From Rhizophagus sp. LPA8_4_AMF (Eukaryota; Glomeromycota; Glomeromycetes; Glomerales; Glomeraceae), in the NCBI GenBank assembly GCA_021464525.1, contig JADRCO010000195.1, positions 1-44,158 of the forward strand: a stretch of 44,158 bases of DNA, written 5' to 3'. The notes below the pieces were generated by a model. The model saw only the letters and a list, made by a program, of their open reading frames with translations, was not told where the DNA came from and made no database searches. Positions within the stretch are counted from its first letter, which is position 1, and the number at the start of each line of letters is the position of its first letter. The translations under genes were made by a program, and so were the position numbers. Positions 10,109 through 20,828 of the stretch are shown piece after piece.

Positions 10109-12422
10109 ATGTCTAATAATATCGAAATTCAAGACACTGAAGATACAAATGAATGGGTAAATTGGATTGAAGAAGCTATTATTAAAGGATATTTTAAATG
10201 TTATGAATACAAACATTTTAGTAATATTCAAATAATCGGTTCTGGAGCATTCGGAAAAGTTTATCGTGCAAATTGGAAAGATTCGGAACAATATATAGCT
10301 TTGAAATCTTTTTTTGATCTTAATAACGTCACTGTAAAAGAAATCGTACATGAGGTAATTAATAGCTTTATTTCTATAATCGTATTGTATACCAATTAAA
10401 TTTATATTTATAATATAGCTCAGACTTCAAAGAGAAATACAATTTCATGATAATATTATTAATTTCTATGGAGTTACAAAATTTGAGTCAGGTATGATAA
10501 AACTATCAAATGATAGATAATAATCAACAATGTTATTGACTTTTTCAAAAAAAATGTAATAAAATTATTTAATTATTTCTTTTACTCGTTAGACAATCAA
10601 GATGATTTATTAAAAAAATATTTAATAGTTATGGAATATGCCGATTCTGGTACTCTTAAAGATTATTTGAAGAAAAACTTCAATAGTCTTACCTGGGATA
10701 ATAAATATGACTTAGCTTACCAGTTAGCCTGTGCCGTGTCATGCTTACATAATGAAGGGATCATACATTGTGATTTGGTAATTATTTTAATTCAATTAAA
10801 GTTAAATTTTATTTTTATATTTATTATTAATTTAATCTATATCTATTTTTATAGCATTCTGGTAATGTATTGGTTCATAGAAACACATTAAAGGTGGCCG
10901 ATTTTGGGTTATCAAAAAGGATTGATTCATTATCCAGACAATCAAAATTATTCGGAATAATTCCTTACGTTGATCCAAAAAGATTTGGTAAACGAAAAAA
11001 AAATAAAAATTCAACACAATTATCCTCATTTAATGAAAAGAGCGATATTTACAGTATTGGAGTACTGTTATGGGAAATATCTAGCGGAAAACCTCCCTTT
11101 TCTACTGAAGAATATGATCTTGATTTGGTTATAGATATTAAAGAAGGTCTTAGAGAAGATCCTATTCCTGATACACCCGAAAGTTATATAAAACTTTATA
11201 CTGGTAAATAATTTTTAACCTTTTTTTTCTAATATTATAATTCATTTCTTAAATTACTACATATTCTTCTTTTCTAGATTGTTGGGGTGATGAACCAGAT
11301 AATCGTCCAACTATAAACCAAGTAGTAGAAAGATTAAAAGCAATGGTTGCAAAAACAAGTACAATAGCAAAAAATCACCAAATTAAACCAAATCTTCAAT
11401 TATCAGATAAACAAGAATCTAATCCAGCTAACGTTAAGTTTTCTTCAAGCGTCAGTAATTCACATCATGGGGAATTGTCTCAAATCTTTCAAAATTTTGA
11501 TAGAATGAATACAAAAGAAATAATATTTATTACAACAAACAAACAAATAACTAATGAAAGTATTTTGTCTAGAAAGAATTTAAGTGTATTAGTAATTAAT
11601 AAAATAGTAGATTTTATCTTTAAATCAATTAGTGAAGGAAAAGATACATACACATATATTTTTGATTATTTTGATAGGCATTATATAGAATCGCAAGAAA
11701 TTTATGATTGGTTATTAAATAATCAAAATGATTTAAATTCTATTTTCTTACTTGGATATTTTAATTATTATGGGATTGAAACTAGTAAAAATTTTAATCA
11801 AGCATTTGATTTATTTAATAAATCATCAAAACAAGATCATATATTGACACAATTTTATCTCGGAAAATGCTATTTTTTTGGTTATGGAACTGAGAAAAAT
11901 GAAAAGCTAGCTTTTAAATATTTTGAAAAAGTTGCTAATAAGGATTTTATATTAGGAATAGTTAATCTTGGTTATTTTTATGAACGAGGCATATGGATTA
12001 AAAAAAACTTAAAAAGAGCTGCTTATTTTTATGAAAAAGCAGCAGACTTAGGAGATAGTGTAGCTCAATTTAACCTTGCCACAATGTATATGAAAGGAGA
12101 GGGTATTGATAAAGATAATTACAGAGCATTTAAATTATTTAAACAATCAGCTAAAGGAGAATATATTGGTGGAATAAGGATATTAGGATATTGTTATAGT
12201 TGCGGGGTTGGAACTAGTGTTAATAAACAAAAAGCATTTGAATTATACCAAAAAGCAGCAGATTTAGGAGATATGTATGCTCAACATAATCTTGGTGATA
12301 TGTATGAAATTGGGGATGGAATTGAGAAAGATATAAATAAAGCAATTTACTGGTATGAACAATCTGCCAAACAAGGGTATCAAGATGCCCAAAATAGATT
12401 GGAAGGTTTAAACGTAATTTAA
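10109..12422 (+). CDS. Kinase-Sel1 array copy 3: TKL kinase (HCD variant) with six Sel1 repeats
   Basis: Predicted 665-residue protein from exons 10109-10354, 10419-10491, 10593-10777, 10855-11203 and 11278-12422; all joins keep frame. It has P-loop G44-SGAFGKV, lysine K66, helix-C E88 (LRLQRE), hinge VMEYADSG, catalytic loop H165-C-D then HSGN, D184-F-G, activation segment end PYVDPKRF, and [11 protein letters not shown]. The HRD arginine is cysteine (TGT for CGT, one base), so this is a non-RD kinase that keeps the catalytic aspartate. Activity is possible, but regulation by activation-loop phosphorylation should differ. Six Sel1 repeats follow a polar linker. The last repeat is identical to copy 2 at the DNA level over 125 bases, although the rest has diverged. 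The start is fixed by the conserved MSNNIE and by an in-frame stop upstream. Its upstream region is split by a 1.8-kb insertion. Confidence 0.85.
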
Positions 12423-13586
12423 GATTTTTGTTTTTTATTACAATTTATTTATATATTTGTGTTGTATTTTAGAAGTTAGATGTATTTAAATTATGGATTT
12501 ACATTAAACAAATATAATTACAGTTTTTAATTTTAACTATAAAATGACTTTTTATTTTTTTCCATTGATTGTTTTATAAATCAATAATTTGAGTACGAAA
12601 TACTAATGTCTTTATTTATATCCAGCCCAACTCAACGATTACCCTTTTACATTTTAGTAAGATATTATTTATATCCATCAACGATTTTTTTCAAAGCTTT
12701 ATAATGATATTAAAGCTTATGTTTCGGTGGAAAGGCTTCTTTAGAATGAAATAGATTCCGTAATTACATTTTGACATTTTTGACAATGAATATGCTGTGT
12801 ATACCGTATACAGTATGATATTAATAAAAATATAGAAAACATAATTAATTATTTACTTTATAATTAGTGGTCAGTTTGGACAGTCTAAATTATTGCCATA
12901 CAACTGTCCAAAAATATGACGATTAATGAATGAATAGATAGCCAATTAACGATTAATGAACGTACAGTATATTACGTAATTTTACGTAAAATCTTTACGT
13001 AAAATTTACGGTGATAATCAAAATTTAATTAGAATAAGGGATAGTAGTTCTTCTTGACGCGGCGGTGTAAATAACTAAATAATAATAATAATTCCCGATT
13101 ATAAAATGTTTTTGAAATGCGAAAATAAAGAATTCCAAAAAAAAGGAAAAAAATTATATAAATATAGTATATCAAAAGATAATAATATAAAAGAAACCTG
13201 CTGATTAATCGAAATTGAGTCTTGATTACAATAAATTAAAATTGATGAAAATATTTAAAAGCAAAATTTTAAAATGGTAATTCATTCTTTTTATTAATCA
13301 TAAAGATTTTTATTTTCGTTATATTCATTATCAGCATATAATTAATCTTAAAAATTTTTGCATTACGAAATTTTGCTTTAACATTCATCAGTTAGTAAGC
13401 CCGATCATGTATTGGGAATACGAAAATAGTGACCATCTCGAAGAACTGTTCTATTATTTCTAGCAGGCGACATTTTATTAGAGGTTCGGCTTATGTATTA
13501 ATCTTGAGTCTAAACCATAAAAAACCGACACATCGAAAATTTCCATAAGGGGTATCAAATGACCTCGTACTACTTTCTTGACCCGG

Positions 13587-13921
13587 TCAAAATATGCATG
13601 ATTATTTATGGCAAACATATTCTTTCTTGACCTGAAAGTTAAAACATTAAACATTAACACGTTATTTCATTATAAGAGTGTAGACACAACAAGAATTTTT
13701 TGCAAGACATTAATATTAATAAATAGATTTATAATACTTTACTTATTTTTAAAAAATTAATTTTTTATTTTAGTTTATATTAACATTATCATATATTATA
13801 AAACAAAACATATTAACAGTTAAGGGAACAAAGTTTTCAACAAGTTACTCACACTATCAGTTATCGCATTTCGAAGTCAAGAAAAGAATATGTTTGTCAT
13901 ACATAATCATGCATATTTTGA
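13587..13921. repeat. Inverted repeat, arms about 52 bases
   Basis: The left arm 13,587-13,638 (TCAAAATATGCATGATTATT...) and right arm 13,869-13,921 (read inverted TCAAAATATGCATGATTATG...) match at roughly 9 of 10 positions, including AACATATTCTTT and CTTGAC. The spacing of about 230 bases would give a hairpin or a MITE core. I find no target duplication and no coding potential. Confidence 0.6.
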
Positions 13922-14395
13922 GTATTTTGACCATGCTACCATTTACTCCATCCTGCTTTCGTAAAACAATTTAAAAAATCTATTAAAAAATCTCTCTTAT
14001 CTAAATATATAATAAAATTATTCCTTTAAGAATATAAGTTGTTCATTAATAATGGGTTAAACAGTAAAGGATATTCAAATTAAATGTTAATGTATAAAAA
14101 AATTTAATTAGAATAAAGGATAGTTCTTTTCGACGCCAGTGGGCGTAAATAACTAAATAATAATAATAATAATTCCTGATTATAAAATGTTTTGGAATGT
14201 GAAAATTAAAATATATAAATATATCAAAAGGTAATAAATAAAAAAGTAACCTTGACATTCATGATTAAATCGAAACGAAATTCATTAAGTGTGTTGGTTG
14301 TAGTATAATAGATATTTTAGCGTATGAATTGGTTATATTTCAGTTGGTAAACAAAATACGTTCGTAACAAAAAAGTATGCAAAGAATAAATCATT

Positions 14396-14595
14396 CCCTA
14401 TAAAAAATTTTTATTCGAATATCTCCATTATTTCTCCGTGACTTTCGTAAAATTCCGTGAAAATGATACATTCACGGATATCCGTGTTAGAGAGATGAAA
14501 ATTTCCATGAGTTAAGGCTATAAATTCCATGAAATGATACATTCACGGAAAAAAAACATGGAAATATAAAACACGGATCAACATTTTTTACAGAG
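14396..14595. mobile_element. MITE of the CCCTRTAAAAAA family, copy a
   Basis: The left end CCCTATAAAAAATTTTTATT and the right end, read inverted, CTCTGTAAAAAATGTTGATC form an imperfect terminal inverted repeat. The inside carries repeated CACGGA/TCCGTG and CATGGAAAT motifs. The matching region before copy 3 (about 8,058-8,090, AAAGTATTAAGATGAAGACG) lacks it, which gives an empty site. Three related copies occur at 36,460, 38,530 and 41,909. Confidence 0.6.
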
Positions 14596-14806
14596 ATTAA
14601 GACGAAATAATTTAAATTAAAATTTATTCCGATCGTTAGCATATAAACTTTATTTATATAACGTTAATTTGTTTAATAAATTTTTTACTTTCATCATTTC
14701 CTTTGTAGAACGTAAAATGTCGATCGTCATTTTTTTGATCTCGCACTTAAAATTATGTTGCAATGTTACAAAAAATTAACATGTGCACATGTGTTACCAG
14801 AATTCA

Positions 14807-14814
14807 TATAAATG
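14807..14814 (+). promoter_or_regulatory. TATA-like box of kinase-Sel1 copy 4
   Basis: TATAAATG lies 54 bases before the ATG at 14,868 in the same conserved block (GTGTTACCAGAATTCA before, GTACGACAAATAATC after) as upstream of copies 2 and 3. The promoter core therefore looks preserved although the gene is broken. Confidence 0.45.
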
Positions 14815-14867
14815 ATTTCATTTTTTTATGTACGACAAATAATCTTTGTTGTCGCTCATACTCCACA

Positions 14868-17178
14868 ATGTCTAATAATATCGAAATGCAAAATACTGAA
14901 AATACAAATGAATGGGTTAATTGGATTGAAGAAGCAATTGCTAAAGAATATTTTAAATGTTATGAATACAGATATTTTAGTAATATTCTAGAAATTGGTT
15001 CCGGTGCATTTGGAAAAGTTTATCGAGCAAATTGGAAAAATTCAGAACAATGTATAGCTTTGAAATCTTTTTTTAACCTTAACAACGTCACTGTAAAAGA
15101 AATTGTACATGAGGTAATTAAAAAATATAATAGCTTCACTCCGATGATACTAATTGTAATATATATTCATTAAAATTTAATATTCATTATATAGCTTAAA
15201 CTTCAAAGAGAAATACAATTTCATGATAATATTATCAAGTACTATGGAATTACAAAATTTGAGTCAGGTATAATAAAATCATCCAATGATAGATAATATT
15301 ATTCAAAAATATGTTATTTGACTTATTCAAAAAAATGTAATAAAATTAATTTTTTAATTATTTCTTTTAACTCGTTAGACAGTCAAGATGGTTTATTAAA
15401 AAGATATTTATTAGTTATGGAATATGCCGATTCTGGTACTCTTAAAGATTATTTGAAGAAAAATTTCAATAATCTTACCTGGGATAATAAATATAACTTA
15501 GCCTACCAGTTAGCCTGTGCTGTGTCATGTTTACATAATGAAGAGATAGTACGTCGTGATTTGGTATTTATTTTAATTTAATTAAAATGTAAATCTTTAT
15601 TTTATTAATTTAAATATATTAATTATAATAGCATTCAGGTAACATATTGGTTCATAGAAACACAATAAAGGTGGCCGATTTTGGGTTATCAAAAAGAATT
15701 GGATCATCATCCCAACAATCAAAATTATTCGGAATAATTCCTTACGTTGATCCAAAAAGACTCGGTAAACGAAGAAATAATAAAAATTCAACCCAATTAT
15801 CCTCATTTAACGAAATAAGCGATATTTACAGTGTTGGAGTACTATTATGGGAGATATCTAGCGGACAACCTCCCTTTTCTACTGAAGAATATGATCTTGA
15901 TTTGGCTATAGATATTAAGGAAGGTCTTAGAGAATGATACACCCGAAAATTATATAAAACTTTATACTGGTAATAATATTTAAACTTTTTTTTAATATAT
16001 ATTTTAATTTATTTCTTAAATTACATATCTTTTTTTTAGATTGTTGGGATGGTGAGCCAGATAATCGTCCAACTATTGAGCAGGTAGTAGAAAGATTAAA
16101 AGCAATGATTACAAAAACAAGCATGATAACAGAAAATCACCAAATTAAATTGGATCTTCAATTATCAGATGAGCAAGACATCAATCCAACTAATGTTAAT
16201 ACTTCTTCAAGTGTCAGTAATTCATACCACGGAGAATTGTCTCAAATTATTCAAAATTTTAATAAAATAAATACAAGAGAAATAATATCTTTATCAACAA
16301 ATGAACAAATAATTAATAAAAGTATTTTATCTGAAAAGAATTTAAGTAAAATAATTAATGAAATCGTAGAATTTATCTTTAAATTGGTTAATAAAGGAAA
16401 AGAACCATACAAATATATTTTTGATTATTTTGATAGTCTTAATATAAAATCGCAAGAAATTTATAATTGGTTGATAGATAATCAAAATGATTTGGATTCT
16501 ATTTTCTTACTTGGATATTTTAATTGTAAAGGAATTGAAACTAGTAAAAATCATAATCAAGCATTTAATTTATTTATTAAAGTATCAAAGCAAGATCATC
16601 TATTGGCACAATATTTTGTTGGATTATGTTACCGATATGGTTATGGAACTATAAAAAATGAAAAGCTGGCTTTTGAATGTTATGAAAAATTAGCAAATAA
16701 GGGGTTGGCAATGGGAATATTTGGAATTGGTTATTTTTATGACGTAGGCATATGGGTTAAAAAAGACTTAAAAAGAGCCGCTCTTTCATATGAAAAAGCA
16801 GCCGAATTAGGAAATAGTTCAGCTCAACATAATCTTGCTACAATGTATAGAAATGGAGAAGGGGTTGATAAAGATTATAATAAATCTTTTAAATTATCAA
16901 AACAATCAGCTGAAGGTGAATGTATAGCGGGAATAAGAGGATTAGGATATTGTTATAGTAATGGAATTGGAACTAGTGTTAATAAACAAAAAGCGTTTGA
17001 ATTATATCAAAAAGCAGCAGATTTAGGAGAAATAGCTGCTCAATATAATCTTGCACTTACGTATGAAAAGGGTAATGGAATTGAGAAAGATAGAAATAAA
17101 GCAATTTACTGGTATGAACAATCTGCAAAAAAAGGTCATCATAAAGCTCAAAATAAATTGAAAAACTTAAAAAAGTAA
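14868..17178 (+). pseudogene. Kinase-Sel1 array copy 4: 11-base deletion and RRD motif
   Basis: The same five-exon layout is seen: 14868-15113, 15195-15267, 15379-15563, 15632-15969 and 16040-17178. P-loop [12 protein letters not shown] lysine, LQRE and VMEYADSG are normal. The catalytic loop reads VRRDL, so the HRD histidine is arginine; HSGN and ADFG follow. After GLRE the 11 bases GATCCTATTCC present in copy 3 (and, with small changes, in copies 1 and 2) are absent. TGA at 15,935-15,937 then ends a product of 269 residues, before helix alphaG. Past the deletion the old frame continues open to the donor at 15,970, and the Sel1 exon is fully open to 17,178 with six repeats. Either only a truncated kinase is made, or the Sel1 part is expressed from an internal ATG such as 16,105. 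The upstream ATG at 14,763 lies before the TATA-like box and was not used. Loss of the kinase-Sel1 fusion is clear if the sequence is right. Confidence 0.75.
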
Positions 17179-19500
17179 TTCATGTAAGATAAGCATTCTT
17201 TTATTTTAATTTGTATAGTTAGTTGTACTGCATTTATAATATTTTTAATTTCAATTAATTTAGTTAGATTTATTTATTTATGGTTTATATTAAACAAATA
17301 TAATTACAGTTTTATTTTAACTATAAATTTTTTCCATTGATTGTAATTTGAGTACGAAATACTAACGTCTCTTATTTATATCCCAATTCAACGATTAACC
17401 TTTTACATATTGATTTAAATCCATCAACAATTTTTTCCAAGCTTCATAATTGATACTGAAGTTTATGTTTCGATAAAAAGGTTTCTTTAGAATGAAATAG
17501 ATTCCGACAATTACATTTTTGACAAATGACCTCCCACTAAATTTTTTTTTAAAAAAAATGAACATACTATGAATACTGTGTAGTGTGTTTTTGAACTTTG
17601 TAATAACCTTATATAAATAATTACTTATTTAAATTATATCTTTTATACCAATGAATTACATGCATTAATTTTTAATCTAAAATCACCGTTTGATTTTTAA
17701 AATCTAATGTGCATTATTGATATGTTAAATATCGTATTTTATTTATATTACCAAAGTTTGTTAAAATAAAAGCGATATTTCAACATATTTGATTTTTGAA
17801 GCTGTTAATAAATCATCATGTCGCGGCATTTATCTTTCTATTGTATCTTTTTCATTGCCAATAGACACCGATTTCTTTTGTCAACATAAAATATCGAACA
17901 TTAGAATGAATAGCGAATCAGCAAGTGAAATGAAAAAAATTTCAAAATTTTTGGTGCTTGTTACGACTTATTTTTTACTCGTCAAACATATATCAGTGTA
18001 GACGTTTGTTGCGTTTATTGTTATATAGTTTATATAAAGTCACATTAATTAATATATCAAAGACTCATAATTCACGTAATTTATTTAATAACAGATAATA
18101 TCAATAGAATTTGATTTAACAGTATTATAATAAGTATGAACATTAAACATTTTTTAAATACATTATTCCAAAAAAATTAATAAGATGAATAATATACTAT
18201 ATATACAACAAATTTTTTCGTTAAAATTAAAATATATTAATCTTATTTCCACCCATAATAAAATTCTTTTCTTTTTTTTTTAAACATTGTCCTTTTTCCA
18301 AAATCATATCATTTATTCCATCCAGATTATTTCTTTTTTTTTCTTCTTTGTTTTCATAAAAAAAAAGGTTAAAAAAATCTCTATTAAAAAAATCTTTCCT
18401 ATCTAAATATATAATATAATTATTCTTTTAAATATTGAATATAAGTTGTTCATTAATAATGGGGTTAAATAGTAAAGGGTATTCAAAATTAAATTTTAAT
18501 GTATAAAGAAATTTAATTAGATTAAGGGATAATTATCTTTTCGACGCGGTGGATGAAAGTAATTAATAATAATAAAAGTTTTCGATTATAAAATGTGTTT
18601 GAAACGTGAAATAAATAATTTCCAAATATCCCCCCAAATAAAGGAAAAATAATCAAAATCTAGTCAATATAAGAAACCTTCGATAAAAATTATAATAAAT
18701 TAAAAATATATTTATAATCATTTGCAAGATAATAAAAGAGTTAAATAATTAAATTATTATTTTGAATTTGTCGCGTGTATTTTTAGATTAGAAATAAAAA
18801 ATATATAAATATGTATAAAAAAATATTATATGTTGTGAAAAGTTTTAAAAAGATGAAATTATAAAAAATTTTTAAAATAATTATTTTCTTATATAATTTA
18901 ATTAAAGGGTGAGAAGGTATATTAGAAATGTAGAAATATAGTGGTATAAAATATAAAAATTAACAACTGGATACCTAAACCCACCCAAAGTTCTATAAAA
19001 ACAAGTTTAAGAATTCTTTTAATAATTGTATGAAAAATAAAAAATATCAATAAACGGATTTTATGTCTCCCATGAACCTAAAAAAAAAAAAAATAACGAT
19101 GAATAATGAATAACAATACGTTACAATAGTAAAGGAACGTAATTAAATATCGATCGATAGAAAAAAAAAAATAATAATGTTTACCTTTATTGTTTTATAT
19201 TTTAATTATGATTATAATTATTATTATTGTTATTATTGTAAGATATTTCAACAAGTATAAGAAATATAATATATGTTGAAAAATGTTTTTAATAAGAATG
19301 AGATGTTGAGAAATAATATTTAAAATTTGTGAATTTAAGCGCATTAAGCCCTTAATGACTCCATCCATGAAGTGGTATGATAGTCTTGGGAGACGAAGTG
19401 GATTCGAAACCATTATCGGTTCGTTCGATTTGATCCATTAGTTTGAAATATAATTCAAGGTCATGAAGAGAGGAATATATTTGATGAATCGTCCAAAAAT
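17179..19500. other. Spacer after copy 4: end of the duplicated block without a fifth gene
   Basis: No credible gene is seen. It begins with the shared 3' flank (to about 17,530). It then follows the copy 1-copy 2 spacer in order: TAATAACCTTATAT (17,600), ACCAAAGTTTGTT (17,750), AAATAAATAATTTCCAAATAT (18,610), GGGTGAGAAGGTATATT (18,906) and CTCCATCCATGAAGTGG (19,360). It lacks the 0.93-kb element found there. The small open frame 17,789-18,001 (+) matches nothing known. Confidence 0.55.
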
Positions 19501-20724
19501 AATAAGTAATATTAGAATTAATAAAATATAAATAAATAATTAATGGAAAGGTTTAAATTAAATTAAAATAAATTCTGAATGGGATAGAGTAATGTATAAA
19601 ATTATAGATTCCACCGCGCCAAAAATTTAAAAGATAATGTATAAAAATATAAAATATACACAAGAAACGAGCGAAATATATAAAAATATTACAAAATCAA
19701 ACAAAAAAACAAATAAATTATATACTAATATACAAGATTGAATATATACACATTTAAAAAATTCTATGTTATCGATCATGCGAATTATAATATACAAAGA
19801 AGGGTTAATGTCAGAATAATGTTAGATATTAAAGGGGTTGGAATGAAATCAATAAAGTTGGAGCTTGGGATTTTGAACTTAAATAACTTAAATATGACAT
19901 TTGTCCAAAATGATAAAAAGGTGACACAATGACACGTGTACGCTTTCAAGCAACTTCCAAAAAGTAATTCAAAATATAAAGAATAAGAAATATAAAAGAT
20001 TTAAATTCGGTGTGGTGTTGATTCGACGCAGTAAGATCTTAATGATCATGTCAATTCTCTGTCGTTATAGTTCACTAGTTCACCCAGGAAAACATCTGCA
20101 AATAATGAAATAAATAATATTCGAGAATTAGTATTGTTCTATAAAAAAATTGGCGAGATTTAATGTAAAAAGAAAATTATTATTTTAAACATTTTAACAC
20201 CAACCATATAGATATATTAAACTAACCATATTAGAGATTAGACAATTTAATTAAATTTTAAAAATCCCTTCATTCGCAACATTTAACCCTTAAATTCTAA
20301 AACTCTCCAAACAAAAAAAAAAAAAAAATCTCGAAAAAAAATATCTCGAGAAAAAAAAGGGGGATGATTGATGAGTTTATATACGAATTCTGATAAACAC
20401 TGATTACACATGTTAGACAAACAATTTGTCAATCCTTCCGCAGCAGACAATCTAACTAAGCTTGTTATACTTATTCCTTCAAGATTTTCATAAGTTTTGC
20501 ACCCGCCTGACTCTTTAATTTAACTAAATCCCCTATTACATGATTATTTAGTACAACAATTCTTTCTAATTTCAATTAAAAGCAGACATCACGCATCGCT
20601 TAGATAAACAAACTATCATAGACTTCTCTAATATTATACTCCCACAATTCCATAAATATAAATAATTATTTATTCCGATTAACTTTAATAATAAAACCCC
20701 ACAAACAACCGATTTTTTTCCTTA

Positions 20725-20757
<33 letters not shown>

Positions 20758-20828
20758 ATTAAAAAAATAAATATATTAAAAAAAATTTTATTTTTTTTTT
20801 TTTTTTTTTTTTTAATAAAGTTATTGAT
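19501..20828. other. Gene-free region before the VIT gene
   Basis: Nothing clear is seen on either strand. A 64-codon open frame at 19,738-19,932 (+) has no recognisable domain. The missing first exon of the VIT gene would be expected here or further upstream, but I found no open segment in a fitting frame. Confidence 0.4.
20723..20814. repeat. Poly-T / poly-A / poly-T low-complexity tract
   Basis: About 14 T, then about 22 A, an AT-rich middle and about 24 T. The A and T runs can pair as a long imperfect hairpin. The final T run could serve as the pyrimidine tract of an acceptor at AATAAAG (20,820). Such tracts are prone to assembly error, which may explain the unclear 5' end of the next gene. 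Confidence 0.7.

Larger units (their letters stand above)
12423..14867. other. Spacer between copies 3 and 4
   Basis: No gene is seen. It starts with the shared 3' flank (to about 12,780). About 12,955-13,020 holds several TTTACGTAAAAT-type short repeats. Two stretches resemble each other: 13,040-13,200 and 14,110-14,240 (TTCTTTTCGACGC..., AACTAAATAATAATAATAATTC, ATTATAAAATGTTTT), which suggests an internal duplication of about 1.05 kb. The short open frame at 13,478-13,660 (-) falls within an inverted repeat arm and is not gene-like. Confidence 0.5.

Noticed and set aside
16105..17178. Sel1 open frame of copy 4 (and 1,142, 6,187, 11,343) as separate Sel1-only genes
   Set aside because: Splice sites and frame join them to the kinase exons in the intact copies 2 and 3; the internal ATGs lie just after the kinase domain end.
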